This document shows positions 32,358-43,900 of a DNA stretch of 64,000 nucleotides, one piece after another. The position numbers were made by a program, and so were the translations under genes. The stretch spans positions 3,782,001-3,846,000 of the forward strand of contig CM070681.1 in assembly GCA_036346265.1 (NCBI GenBank). The letters are read 5' to 3'. The notes beneath the pieces were generated by a model, which was not told the DNA's origin, made no database searches, and saw nothing but the letters and a program-made list of their open reading frames with translations. The DNA is from Melocanna baccifera. Lineage: Eukaryota > Streptophyta > Magnoliopsida > Poales > Poaceae. How positions within the stretch are numbered: position 1 is the stretch's first letter; each line of letters opens with the position of its first letter.

Positions 32358-35100
32358 TAACTTGGATGGTAGGGTCTGCGGCCGCGGGGCCAAACACGCG
32401 TTTGTGTTACGGAACTCGTGGAGGAGCAGTCATCACGCACCAGCGTAGCGGCAATTAGGGGTGGGAGTTGACCGGGCTTTTTCACCTGAGGTCTAGTTAG
32501 CCTGGTATAATCCAAGCACACCATGAGCACATTAGGTGGCGGCTTGTGCTGGTATAGTAGGGATGAAGGGCCATGTTGGGCCTAGAAAATTAACCCAACG
32601 GGCCAGCCTGGCATTGGGGCATGGCGGGCACGGCGGCGGCCACCACCACCTCCTGTGTTGATGCCTCACTGGCTGCTAGCCCGCACGATTCACTTGAAAA
32701 ACTTGAACGACAAGGAGATAAGGTCTTTGATGAGATTGGTGTCCCACTGGTGGCCGACCAGGCCACTCGCGGCCAAGCCGTCCACCGCTGCACTGAGCCT
32801 CCTCAGCGTTGGTGGCTCTAGCACGCATGCACTGTCCGCAATGAACTCGCATGGCGCGACCTTGGTGATGGTCCCCGTCGCCGTGCCCTTCTTCCACGCT
32901 GGGACTATGTCAGGACCCCGGGAAAATTGAGTCCGAATAGAATACAAATCGATGTATTTATAGATGCTAAGAAAACTACAAAACTATGAACTAAGAACTA
33001 CAAGAACTAAAGATACTAAATGATGGTTAGAGTTTTATTTCTTGGATATCACCAATAATTGGGTTACAAGCCTTTTATACATGCTGAGAGCTTAACCTAA
33101 ATTAAGATAAAAGATAATGAACAATGTTTTGACAAAAATTGCATAGTTTAGCAAAAGTAATACTTCTCAAACAGACAGACGTCATCGGATAAAGAACGCT
33201 TACGTTGTGGCCCTTCGCTGCTTAAGTGAAGTCGAAGATGGCTTACATAACTCAAACCACAGTCTGATCCACTCAATGCTTCATATCTTCTTCCAGACAG
33301 TCTGAACTAAACTCAATGATAGTCGTTGGATGTCCATTAAACGACAGTATGAGATAACTCTTCTAATGGTCCGAACATCACCACAACCTTTCGATCGTTG
33401 GATCTGGATTGATCAATCAGTAAAGCGTATCTCTTTGGACGGTCCAAATGTTCCTTCTATTCATCTGGGCTGCCCCGATCTTCATAATGCTTCAACTTTG
33501 CGTCTCAGCCGTCCAGAGCATACCGCTTCAACTGATCCCCAAATTTGATAAAGCTCACGGCCTGAGGGACTGCCGTTGCTTGCAGGCTAAGGGCTCCCTT
33601 CTTTACCACCTCGATGACGCCGGCCGTCTCAGCCACGACGCGATGCTGCTTCAACGCAGCGCGGACTCGTTGCGGCTCGAGCTCACCTGAAGGTGCGTTG
33701 CCATGGCCGACCTGCCGAAGCTGTGGCCGAGCACGTAGAGGTCGTACACCGACGTGCCTAGCAGACTGAGGGGATAGCATTCCGGAGACACTGTGCGGTG
33801 CAGAGGGGTCGACGGTGTGTACTCCGGTGACGCAGCATGGCGTGGGTGCGTGATCGGTGTGTAGTCCAGCGAAGAAGGGTGCCATAACGATAGCATTAAG
33901 GGCGAGTAGTCTGAGGTCGTGATGCGTTGCGTCGGAGCCTCATAGGAGGCATGCTTTCTAGCTCGGTGACACGACGTGTAGAGTAGGTGCCACCAGGGGA
34001 GCGACCGAGCGAGCCTTAGATCTGTCAATGGTGCGTACTTCGGGGACCCCACGTGCGGCTCACAAGGTGGAGTCATTGAGTGTTTGTGTGTGTGATGGTC
34101 TTATCTCTGATGGAAGTTGCCAAGTAGGAAGGAAGGTTGGTGGTGATTGCCTGTTTAGTGATGGCGTGATGTACTGATGCTGATTTGGTGATTACTGAGA
34201 CTGAGAGAGAGGGGAGTTGGTGGTGGCCTGGCTAGACCTTGACTCTTGAGGCCTTGAGGGGAAGGAATGGTATGGACCATTGGACCATATGGGGTGGTGT
34301 GGTGAGTGAACTGGTGTGGTGCGCACAATACACAACACACAAGCTAGAAGCTACCCGTGACCATCCATTAATTTGAATTTTGCTCTAGCTCAGCTCGGCT
34401 TGTTAGCTCGTTCTAAATATACTTCCAAATTATATGTAAAATTATATTAAATTGAACTGTATCAATTTTAGAAAAAGCTTGATAAAACAAGGACTTGGCT
34501 CGATATCCACCCCTTCCCATGAGAGTCTAAGAAAGATGTGTAAGTTCAAGCTCCATTAAATTGGTTGTGGTAATAATAATAAATACAATTATGAGACTAA
34601 CTTGCTTATCAACTATAATATTACGTAGTCTCATTTTGGATGTAATTAATGGCAAATTGTTTAGGATATAATGATAAATACAATTGTGGGACTAATATAC
34701 TTATTAGTTATGATATTGCCTAGTCTTATTTATATGTAATGAATGACAAATACTATTATGAGACTAACGTATTTGATTGATTATGTTCTCTTAAGTCTCA
34801 CTTAGATGAAAAGATGAAATCACAGAGGTATGAATTCGATATCTCATTCTTATAACTTAGTGCATTACTTGAATCCAAAATATAGATTAAACTCTACCAA
34901 AAAGTCTCAGATGAATATGTGCATATGTTTTCCATTATATTTTTATATACACATATTTAAGGGGAGTTTACTCTATACTTTCTGGTTTTCATTAGTATTG
35001 ATCTATGTTTCGCTTTTCACATATTAAGAATCTTTATTTTGAAACATATCTCTTGAGTGTATATATATAGAGTTTGTGTAGTTCATATATACTCATAATC
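32358..35100. other. Spacer with GC-rich gene-like fragments of unknown origin
   Basis: GC-rich blocks at 32590-32940 and 33560-34080 stand out from the AT-rich background and look like fragments of host sequence, perhaps carried by a transposon. I cannot assign either to a family. 34340-35100 is AT-rich without coding signal. Confidence 0.35.
33651..34076 (-). CDS. Unknown ORF, 141 codons, possible gene fragment
   Basis: The frame starts MTPPCEPHVGSPKYAPLT. It contains a loosely repeated motif (SDYSPLMLSL, LDYTPITHPRHAA, PEYTPSTPLHRTV, PECYPLSLL) spaced 14-15 residues apart. It continues YDLYVLGHSFGRSAMATHLQ, directly followed by a splice-donor-like CAG|GTGAGC, so the true exon may end near 33692. 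I recognise no family. GC content is high relative to the flanks. It may be a captured exon, or LTR sequence with an accidental open frame. Confidence 0.25.
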   Translation of the reverse strand: MTPPCEPHVGSPKYAPLTDLRLARSLPWWHLLYTSCHRARKHASYEAPTQRITTSDYSPLMLSLWHPSSLDYTPITHPRHAASPEYTPSTPLHRTVSPECYPLSLLGTSVYDLYVLGHSFGRSAMATHLQVSSSRNESALR

Positions 35101-37186
35101 GGGTTGTCATTTAGTTCCTCTATTTTGTGTTAAGGGTTGGATGATTAATGACAACTTGATGAGTAAGCTTTGCAAGCAATTAATTTCAAAATTAAACACA
35201 CACATTCAAATGAGTTAATTGCTTAAGAAAGTTTATTTTAGAGTATACAATTCGAATGAGTTAATGAAACTAAGAAGAAGATGCATCATGAGTTGACGCA
35301 TATTCTGGAAAAGATGATCATGTGTTAATCGTCAAGTCAAGTGAAGACCCATCATGTATTAATAGAGGTTAAGTGAAGGATGCATCATGAGTTGATGCAC
35401 ATCAAGACAAGAATTCAAACTTGAAGTGATGATGTGTGTCATTAAGTTTTGAGAAAATACTCAATGCAAAGGTATGACTAGTTAGGGCTAAGATTGCATT
35501 CCTAGTCTTTTACTGGTCTGGAGTTTGGTTGGAAGACAATATAGGTCGTCGTACTATTAAGAGAGATTATATTTAGTAGTTTGAGTCTCATCATGTATTG
35601 ATAATTCAACCTCTTTTGCTCTAGCTCTCTATAGCTTGATGCTTATATTTGCGAACATATTTTGCAAATATTTAAAACTCATGTGTTGAATCATTATACA
35701 TGGAACTATACATTGCAAATTTGTTTTGTAAGTGTTTGAAGTCTATGTTTCCTATTCCTTGTGGTATGAGGCTTATATTTGCATATGTGTTTTACAAATG
35801 GTTGAAACTCATATAAAATCCTTGTAGCGTGCGACATAGGTTTGCGAATGTATTTTGCAAATGTGTTAAGTACATGTACCAATTTCTTGTATCGTAATTC
35901 TAAAGGTGTACAAATATGTTTTCTAATTTGTTGGGAATCGTTATTAATCCTTTTGTGCTTGATACTATAACTTGTACATGTGTTTTGCAAGATTTATTCA
36001 TGTATGTACACTTGTTAGGATAATCGAAACTATTGGTGTGTATTATGCGGTACTACCAAAGATCGGAAGTACCGGTATGGGTTACACGGTACTACCGAAG
36101 ATCGAAAATATCGGCATGTGTTACACGGTATTACCGGACGTATTTTGATTGGAGTGGTCCATTTTTTTACAGAAAGACACCTGTGTGGTGGTCTTCTCCT
36201 TCTCGCGAGGGCAGTAACGGCTAGTTTTGATAATCGACATGTGTGGCGCGGTACTTTTGATAATCGAAAGTACAAAAAAATGAACGGTGAAACTATCGAT
36301 TTCGCTGGTAATGACTAGTTTTCTGACCGTTGCGAGGGGATCAGCAGTTCCAATTTTATAATAGCGGAACTACCAAAAATCTTGATTTTTTAGGGGTTTT
36401 GCTTCCAACGGCTGGTTTTTGTGGTGTGGGTATATATACCTCCTTGTGGCTAGTTGGGGTTAAACGTTCGACATTCTATTTCACTCTATTGAGCTAGTAT
36501 GAGGTTCTCCTATCAATTGTGCGTGTTGCACATTGTGGACAAGGAGAAAGGCTCTAGATTGCATGTATTGCATCTAGAGGTGGATTGAGTATCCACTTGA
36601 GCTTGTGTATTCGTTGTATGTTGCGAGAGTCAAGCGAGAGGCGACTTATTACTTTTGAAGTTTGCCGACTCTTAGACAGCGTTAGAGGCATTGTGCGTGG
36701 TAATCTTCTCAAAGAAGGTTGTGAGAAGACCTATCGAAGTTGTGAAGGTTGGAGATTATCTACCCGAAGCGGAAAAGAGCTACCACTAGTGGATTTGAGG
36801 TGGAGGGCTTAATTTGTGGAGCCGGTCTAATTTGTTTGGGCTTAACTTGCGTAGACTAGGGGAGACCGACAAGTCTCCAAACACCACGGTAAAAAGAAAT
36901 CGTGCCTTTATGGTTTGTTTCTTTGTGCTTAATTTATATTCAAGTAATTTACGTTCATTAAATTAATTTGATTACTTGTCATTCTAGGATTGCAAATCTG
37001 GACTTAAGTTATTGTTGCACTTAGGTGAATATTATTGATTTAGACGTTATTTGTGCTAAACCAATTTGAGTTAAATTTTCGTATTATATTCTTGATTTGA
37101 GCCAAATAAAGAATTCGTAATTAGTGAAGAGTGTTTTAAAACTGTCTATTCACCCCTCTCTAGTTGACCTCCTCGATACTACAAAA
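35100..37186 (+). mobile_element. Copia-type long LTR (SIRE/Maximus-like), probably solo or remnant
   Basis: The start (GATGATTAATGACAACTTGATG) and end (CTATTCACCCCTCTCTAGTTG, then ACCTCCTCGATACTACA) match the typical beginning and end of SIRE/Maximus LTRs as I remember them. GGAGACCGACAAGTCTCC near 36862 is also typical of these LTRs. No gag or pol is present, and the few open frames are short. I could not find a clear 5-bp target duplication, so the boundaries are approximate. Confidence 0.5.
36020..36260. repeat. Diverged short repeats GGTACTACCRAAGATCG
   Basis: Within the LTR-like block, the motif TRCGGTACTACCAAAGATCG or TACACGGTACTACCGAAGAT recurs at about 36048, 36087 and 36123, about 38 bp apart. 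Weaker GATAATCGA copies follow near 36229 and 36258. It is a short degenerate tandem array. Confidence 0.5.
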
Positions 37187-37330
37187 TGTCTGAGAGACTT
37201 GAGAGAGATGAGTGTCTCAGAGATGACTTGAGAGTTAAGATAGTTGAGAGAGTTTGAGAGAGAGGGGGGAGAGAGCTCAGTCTCTGAGAGTCTATCTGAG
37301 AGAGATGAGAGCTTAAGTCTCCAAGGTGCA
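37187..37330. repeat. GA-rich low-complexity region
   Basis: Repeated GAGAG, CTCAGAG and CTGAGAG words form overlapping short inverted repeats over about 140 bp directly after the LTR-like block. There is no coding potential. Confidence 0.6.
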
Positions 37331-38239
37331 GACCATCGTGTCATAATTTTATATAACTAATTCAATTTTAATTAGTGTTTAACAAGGTAGGTACAAGAAA
37401 AATAAAGATAACGACCACCGCTACCATCATTGCCACCGCCACCTTTGTTGTCTATATCTACTTAGGGCTAAACTTAGACTAGCACGACATGACACTTGCA
37501 CGGTGAGCTTTGGGCCCTGCTTAGGCTTGACTGGAGGTGGGCGGACCGGTACGGCATAATTCGACTCGAAGGACGATGAGTCTGGTACGGCACGACATCA
37601 CACAATGCCGACGACTAGCGGTAATCATGGTTTTCCCCCACCTAGAAGCTATAACTTGGATGCTGTCCTGACCTTTTCGGTTTTTAAGATGCTTTGTTGC
37701 TTTTTCAAATGGTTTTTTAAATCTAATTTTTATATAACCTTTTAAGTTTAAAATTTTATGTATCTTTTATATCAAAGTCCTCGTATTTTATTTTGCTATT
37801 ATTTTAAAAAATACAGATGAAATATATGTCAGCACCCAGAGACATGGCCCGCGTACGAAAATAACAGGTTGTGACTGTTGCTTCGCAGCGCGGCCTCATC
37901 ATCGCCCCGCGCTCGTCCAGAAGAATCCCTCCTCCCACAACGACCGACCGACCGACCGATTCCCACACAAACGAGAGCGAGCCTCATCACCTTCCCCGGC
38001 TCATTCCCTCCCCTCCCTCACCTTCCATGTGCTTCACATCTTCCGTCCTCTGGCCTCTTCCATCCAGCGATCTGTCTCGCGCTAGCTTTGCCCGCATATG
38101 AGGCGGTGCCGGTTCCCGAAAAAGATAGCGAGAAGAAAGGGGGAAAAGCGCGGCGCTTCTCAGGCCCTCAGCTCCTGCCGCTCGCTTCACAGTTCGTCTG
38201 GCCGGTCCGCGCGCGTTTACTTACCAGCTAGCCAGAACC
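37331..38239. other. Upstream region of the GALS-like pseudogene
   Basis: AT-rich sequence changes to GC-rich at about 37870. A (CGAC)4 microsatellite lies at about 37940-37958. The GC-rich 37870-38239 stretch is probably the former promoter and 5' leader of the glycosyltransferase copy. Its open frames (for example 37871-38101) lack homology. Confidence 0.4.
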
Positions 38240-39500
38240 ATGAAGAACGACGCGAGGAAAGACGTGGGTGGCGGCGGTGGAGCGTTTGCCATCTCGTGTG
38301 TGGACATCAAGTCGTTCGTGGCCTCGCTCGCCTTCCTGACGCTGTTCGTCGCGTTGTGGCAGCTCCAGCCCTACGGCTCCTTCCTCGCCGCGGCCCGCTC
38401 CTCCGTGTTAGCCATATATCAATGCATGCGTGAGGTCCATGCACAAGACGTGCAGATCTAGGAATCAGTATTGCGTGAAATCTATCCGCTTTCACTCCGC
38501 CTCCGCCTCCCCCTGCTCCCTTCTCGCCACAACGGCAGCCGACACCGCGCTTTCCTCTTCCAACTCCACCACCGACACAGCCACGAACCCACCGGCCGCG
38601 ACTTCTGCCACTAGTGCTGTCTTCGTGCGGCTGGTTAGGGTGGCGAGGCCGGTGGACCCGAACAAGCTGATGTTCCGACCGTACGGCAGCGTGGCAGCGC
38701 TCTTCGTGCAGATGGGGGCGTACCGTCGTGGGGCTGGCGTCCAAGCCCACCCACGTGTTCGGCACCCTCTACTTCAAGTGCGAGTGGCTGCCCAACCCCA
38801 GCGCCGGCGACCCGTCGCCGCGCCCCTTCCGGATCAAGGCCTACAAGATGCTCCCGGACTGGGGGTACGGCCGCATCTATACCGTCGTCGTCGTCAACTG
38901 CACCTTCCCGTCCAACCCCAACGCCGACAACGCCGGCGGCAAGCTGCTCGTCTACGCCTACTACTCCATCGCCTCCCGCCGGTACGAGCGCTTCGTCGCG
39001 CTCGAGGAGGCGTCGGGGTCCTACGACGAGTCCCGCTTCAGCCCGCCGTTCCAGTACGACTACCTCTACTGCGGCTTGTCGCTGTACGGCAACCTCAGCG
39101 CCAACCGCATGCGCGAGTGGATGGCGTACCACGCGCACTTCTTTGGGCCCAGGTCGCACTTCGTGTTCCACGACGCCGGCGGCGTCGGTCCGGAGGTGAG
39201 GGCGGTGCTGGATCCGTGGGTGAAGTCCGGCCGGCTCACCGTGCAGGACATCCGGGCGCAGGACGAGTACGACGGATACTACCACAACCAGTTCTTGGTG
39301 GTGAACGACTGCCTGCACCGGTACCGCCACGCCGCCAATTGGACCTTCTTCTTCGACGTCGACGAGTACATTTACCTGCTCAATGGGCAGACGCTGGGCC
39401 AGGTGCTCGGCAAGCTCTCGGGGTACACGCAGTTCACCATAGAGCAACATCCCATGTCCAGCAAGCTCTGCGTGCAGGATCCAATCAAGGATTACACAAG
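38240..39500 (+). pseudogene. GALS-like GT92 (DUF23) glycosyltransferase pseudogene
   Basis: Intact relatives are Golgi type II membrane proteins; Arabidopsis GALS enzymes are beta-1,4-galactan synthases for pectin. Three reading frames are needed here. Frame a (38240-38410) gives the N-terminus, CVDIKSFVASLAFLTLFVAL, a membrane anchor. Then about 80 bp of foreign-looking sequence introduces a stop at 38459. Frame b (about 38493-38720) gives the stem, ending VDPNKLMFRPYGSVAALFVQ. Frame c (about 38728-39500) gives the catalytic part: ASKPTHVFGTLYFKCEWLP, YDYLYCGLSLYGNL, WMAYHAHFFGPRSHFVFHD, and the metal/sugar motif WTFFFDVDEYIYLLNG. Translation reaches IKDYT and then a splice donor (ACAAG|GTTTGT). 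No second exon, which in relatives begins like KWGFEKLVF, exists before the next gene at 40952. The gene is therefore shifted twice and lacks its C-terminus. Confidence 0.85.
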
Positions 39501-40223
39501 GTTTGTGTTTCCATTTCCTCGTATGTGTTAATATTGCTTTTCCTTAATCTGTACGTACTTCAATTTTATATTGAGAGTTGCCATGTCTGCCGCGATGCGT
39601 CCTAAATTCGGCTATAAGGCTGTAGGAAAACAATGCATTCTGCTGCTTTGGTAGCATCGGTGTTTGTACATAAAACGTGCAGTTTGTGATTAATCAAACA
39701 GACATTCTCAAAGCAATTCAGTCAGTCAGCCGTTACTTGTTTACGCAACCTGTTGATTAATTGGGCAATGAGCTGTTTGATTTTGACCTTGCAACCTTCA
39801 GGTAAGCTTGGTTAGATCTCCTTGGTCAAATTGAATCCTCAAAGGTTACATGAAATTGACCATTTTTCCGTCTGTTCTTCAACTTTCACCACTGAGCCAC
39901 AAATCTTAGCAAAGCATCATTAGGTTTCAACAAACAAAGGTCATTGCCTACAGACCACAATATTTCTACGCATAGCAAGTTACCATAAAAGAATTTTTCC
40001 TTGGTTTGTATTACAAGTCGGAAAATGCTATGCCAATGAAAAATCCAAGAATCAGTAACTATTAAAACAGAAATGTGCCCCTAGCAGGTGCCGTTTGCAC
40101 AACTTTCGCAAAAAAAAAGGTCTAGATGTTTTCTATGTATATTTTGCACGAGAACAATTTGATGTTGATTTTGGTTTTTAGATTATTTAGTTGGCGCTTT
40201 ACCACTTCATGCTAAACATCTTA
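39501..40223. other. AT-rich spacer, remnant intron
   Basis: The sequence after the orphan splice donor of the GALS-like copy carries no recognisable exon. Short frames only. Confidence 0.45.
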
Positions 40224-40463
40224 GGGCCTGTTCTTTTTAGCTGCGGTTGATGACTTTTGGCTGCGGCTGATGACTTTTTGGCTGTTTGCGACAGAGAATG
40301 CGGAAAGAGAGATACTCACTTGCGATTTTTGATGGTACAGATATTAGTTTTTTAACATGTACTATAATTAACTTGTAGATCTCATCTTAAAAAAATACTC
40401 CGTTTAAAAGTTAGTTACTGTAGCAAAAACCAAAAATGACCTTTAGAAACCGCAAAGAACAAA
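40224..40463. mobile_element. MITE-like family 2, copy 4
   Basis: ATCTTA occurs on both sides (40218-40223 and 40464-40469). The left end GGGCCTGTTCTTTTTAGCTG and the right end ACCGCAAAGAACAAAA are imperfect inverted repeats. The interior (ACATGTACTATAATTAACTT, CTCCGTTTAAAAGTTAGTTA) is shared with the other family-2 copies. It lies about 490 bp before the DEGP7 start codon. Confidence 0.6.
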
Positions 40464-40951
40464 ATCTTATATGTGCCATTTTAGAATCAAACAGTTTTTA
40501 CTCTGGACCTAGGTCTCGATACCCAACAAAAGTAGGGGCCCGAGTAACTCTCGGCCCAGCCCATGCTAAGAAAAACCAGATCGGCCCACTTACACAGGCC
40601 CGCAACCTGCAAAATCGAATCGGGCGACTCGGCGAGGAAAAATATCAGGTTCGTTAACGCCCACCGGCACCGGGAGCGTGCGTGACTTTTGGTGGTATCC
40701 CCTCTTAAAATCTCGTGCGACGCTGGCATCGCGCATCGGACGCCATAGTCCACACACGCCTTTACCAGCCTTCCAGCTCCTCCACTCCCGACACCCCTCC
40801 CCGCTGATCTCATGCCATCGCATCACATCGCCCGCGTGATGATAAAAATCCTCCTCCGAATCGAAGTTTAGGTCGGAGAGCTCAAAACCCTAGCGGCTGC
40901 GGGAGAGAGCCCGAGCCGAGCCCGCCGGAGCCAGACAGATCGCTGCCGCCG

Positions 40952-43900
40952 ATGGAGAGCCCCGGGAAGGAGGAGGCCGGCGGGGAGCTGGCGATGGAGA
41001 TCGAGTCTACCGTCACCGCGGAGGACTGGCGCCGCGCGCTCTCCCTCGTGGTGCCCTCCGTCGTCGTTCTCCGCACCACCGCGCCGCGCGCCTTCGACAC
41101 CGAGGCCGCCGGCGCCAGCTACGCCACCGGCTTCGTCGTCGACAAGTCCCGCGGCATCATCCTCACCAACCGCCACGTCGTCAAGCCCGGTAGGAACGAC
41201 CTGCCCGCCGATCCCGACGTCTCGTCGTCGTGTTTTCGTGTAATTTGTGAATGACTCCTGTGTTGCTCTTGTCGTTGTGGTCGTAGGGCCTGTGGTCGCG
41301 GAGGCGATGTTTGTGAACAGGGAGGAGATCCCTGTGTACCCCTTGTACAGAGATCCTGTGAGTGTTTCTTCTATTTGATTCCATTCCATTCTGTTCTGTT
41401 TTATTTTGCTTTCCCTGTGCTAATGGCGTATTATTAATCCAAAATTTTCCCTTCTTCTCGAAACAGGTACATGATTTTGGTTTTTTTCGCTATGATCCAG
41501 GTGCCATCAAGTTCCTTAAGTACGATGAGATCCCGCTAGCGCCCGAAGCGGCATCCGTTGGGCTAGAAATACGGGTTGTCGGCAATGACAGTGGTGAAAA
41601 GGTTTCCCTTAAAGCTTGCTCAATCTCTTACTAAGTTGCTGTTGTGAATTATCGCATAAAGTGCAATGCAACACAAGGCTCTTCTTAGCTTCAACAGCTT
41701 ACATCAATTCTCTATAGGATTAGGGGAAGAAGGCATTTGTAATTGCTTTCTACCAAGCCTTCGTTTCTTCTTTTGCTGCTCTGTGAAACAAATCTTTTGC
41801 ACTTGAAAAATTTAGACCTGATAAAGCAAAACATCCCATATATCCTACAATTCCTTGAAGCCTCTTTAGTCAAATGATGTGTTTTGACATCTCAACGAGA
41901 GAATGATCTCTCTTGCTAAGCATATCTTTGTGCTTTCTTGCCAAAAAAATAGGAATCGACTACTTGATTATCTATTTCTCCTTGTGCTGCTATTAGCCAT
42001 CTTATTCTGCAGTGTGAATGTGATGACATGCCTGTGAGAGTTTGGCATGTAAGGAAATGAACGATGCATAAACCACTTTTTATGTGCCTTAACATAAATA
42101 TTTAAGTGCCAATTAGATGAATGACACGTGCAAGTGCTATTGACTTCGAACCTTTCCATGCTAAGACCATATCTTCCCATCAGTAAGTAGTAGTTGTAGC
42201 TGTGAATATTCCTTGATCCAGAAGGCACCTATTCAACTGCTGGCACTCAAACAATAAACATGTGCCAAAAAAGGATGTAGATCAAAACATTTGGCATGAC
42301 AAGCTGGAAAATGGACATTGGAACAAATTGTTTTACTTTAGTGTTGAAACAGAGTCCTATTTAAGTGTCATAATTGACATTGTGATATGTCTCCTATGTG
42401 ACATGCTGGGGTGGATGTGGATTTCTAGTAACACTAGAAAGTGGTACATTATGATTTATATATACAATTTTTAGACCTAGATACGGATGTTCACCCTTTA
42501 CAAGGATACATATGAGGATAATAACTGTTGAAAGTTGTCCAATAAATTGCGTTGCATAGCGCAATGTTTTCTGATTCATCTTCATTCAATGCAGGTTTCA
42601 ATTTTGGCGGGAACACTCGCACGACTTGATAGAGAAGCGCCTTACTACAAGAAGTATGTCTTCTTTGTAACATGACCAATTCATTCTTATGATAAGGGTT
42701 TATGATATTAGTACTATTTGTTTTTTGATGACATCCCCTTGCGCTACAGTTAGACATAGAGAAAGGAGACAAAATAGACAAAGAGAAAACTGTCTCATCT
42801 GTTGGTTACTAAACTTAAGAAGCAACAAAGCATAACAAGATAGGGAAAATATAGGTGATAGTTTACATGATATAGTTCACTTCTATTTGCTCTCGAGAAG
42901 TGAAGATACATGGGGATATATAACCTTTCTCTTCATTTCTTTTACAAGCCTTTTCAATTTACCAAATTGGATGGAGTAGACTTCTTAATTCCAATTCTCT
43001 TTATGTTCTCTCTCCATCGAAATGGAGCAGCTAGTTACCCCAAGCTTGTTGATAATGTTAAATATATCTCATATAGCTGTGTATTTACCCTGTTGTATAA
43101 AGAGTTTTCTGTATGTATGACATACCTGTACGTGTATATATATTGGCCCATTGATTTTATAATGAATACAAGCGTTATTCATAACATGGTATCAGAGCCT
43201 TACCTAGGGTTAGGGTTTTTCGTTGCCATCGCAGTTTTTGGCCGTTGGCTCATCCTCTAGCGCCACCGCTGCCGGTTTTGCCTGCTACCACCGTCATTGG
43301 GGCCAGATGTTTGTCGCACCTATGCTGTCAGCGCCAGCAGACCTATCTAGAACTTCGTCGCATTTACGACTTCTTGACACATCTCCGGTCAGAGTTTGAG
43401 TAGACTCATGCTCAATTACTGGCTCGTCATCCTCGTGTGACTCTATTGGAGGCCCTTACATCTGTTTATACTGAGGGGATTCGCCTTTATGGTGCGGGTC
43501 TACTGTTGTCATCGTCGTTTTCTTTGGTTTTAGCGGCTTCTCCAGCTTCTACATTTGCTGCGTCGCTAGTTACTCCTTCACCAGTTGCGCCTCCACTAGT
43601 GATAGCTGCTGTTGGTAGGGGACTCCTACACCTATTGCAACAAGGATGGACATGTGGAGCAGTTTACTACAAGAAGAAATATTTTCGTCGTGGTGTTCGT
43701 CCTTCGAGAGGCACTGGAGGTTCCTTCTCTCAGCGGAGTCCTGGTGTCTCTGACACTCAGCAGTTTTTAACATTACTAGGTCGCATGGTTGCTTTTACAT
43801 CGTCAGATACTGCTGGTTTTGCTACTTAGTTTCCGTCGCATGGTTTCTACTTCTTCCTAAGGTACATCACCTTAGATTCTTGATTTTGGTGTTTCTTTTC

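Noticed and set aside
38635..39450. 271-codon minus-strand frame
   Set aside because: Antisense shadow of the GALS-like exon, which carries the GT92 motifs on the plus strand.
40487..40826. Minus-strand frames of 78-108 codons before DEGP7
   Set aside because: They overlap the DEGP7 promoter and 5' leader and show no homology or repeat of any known family.
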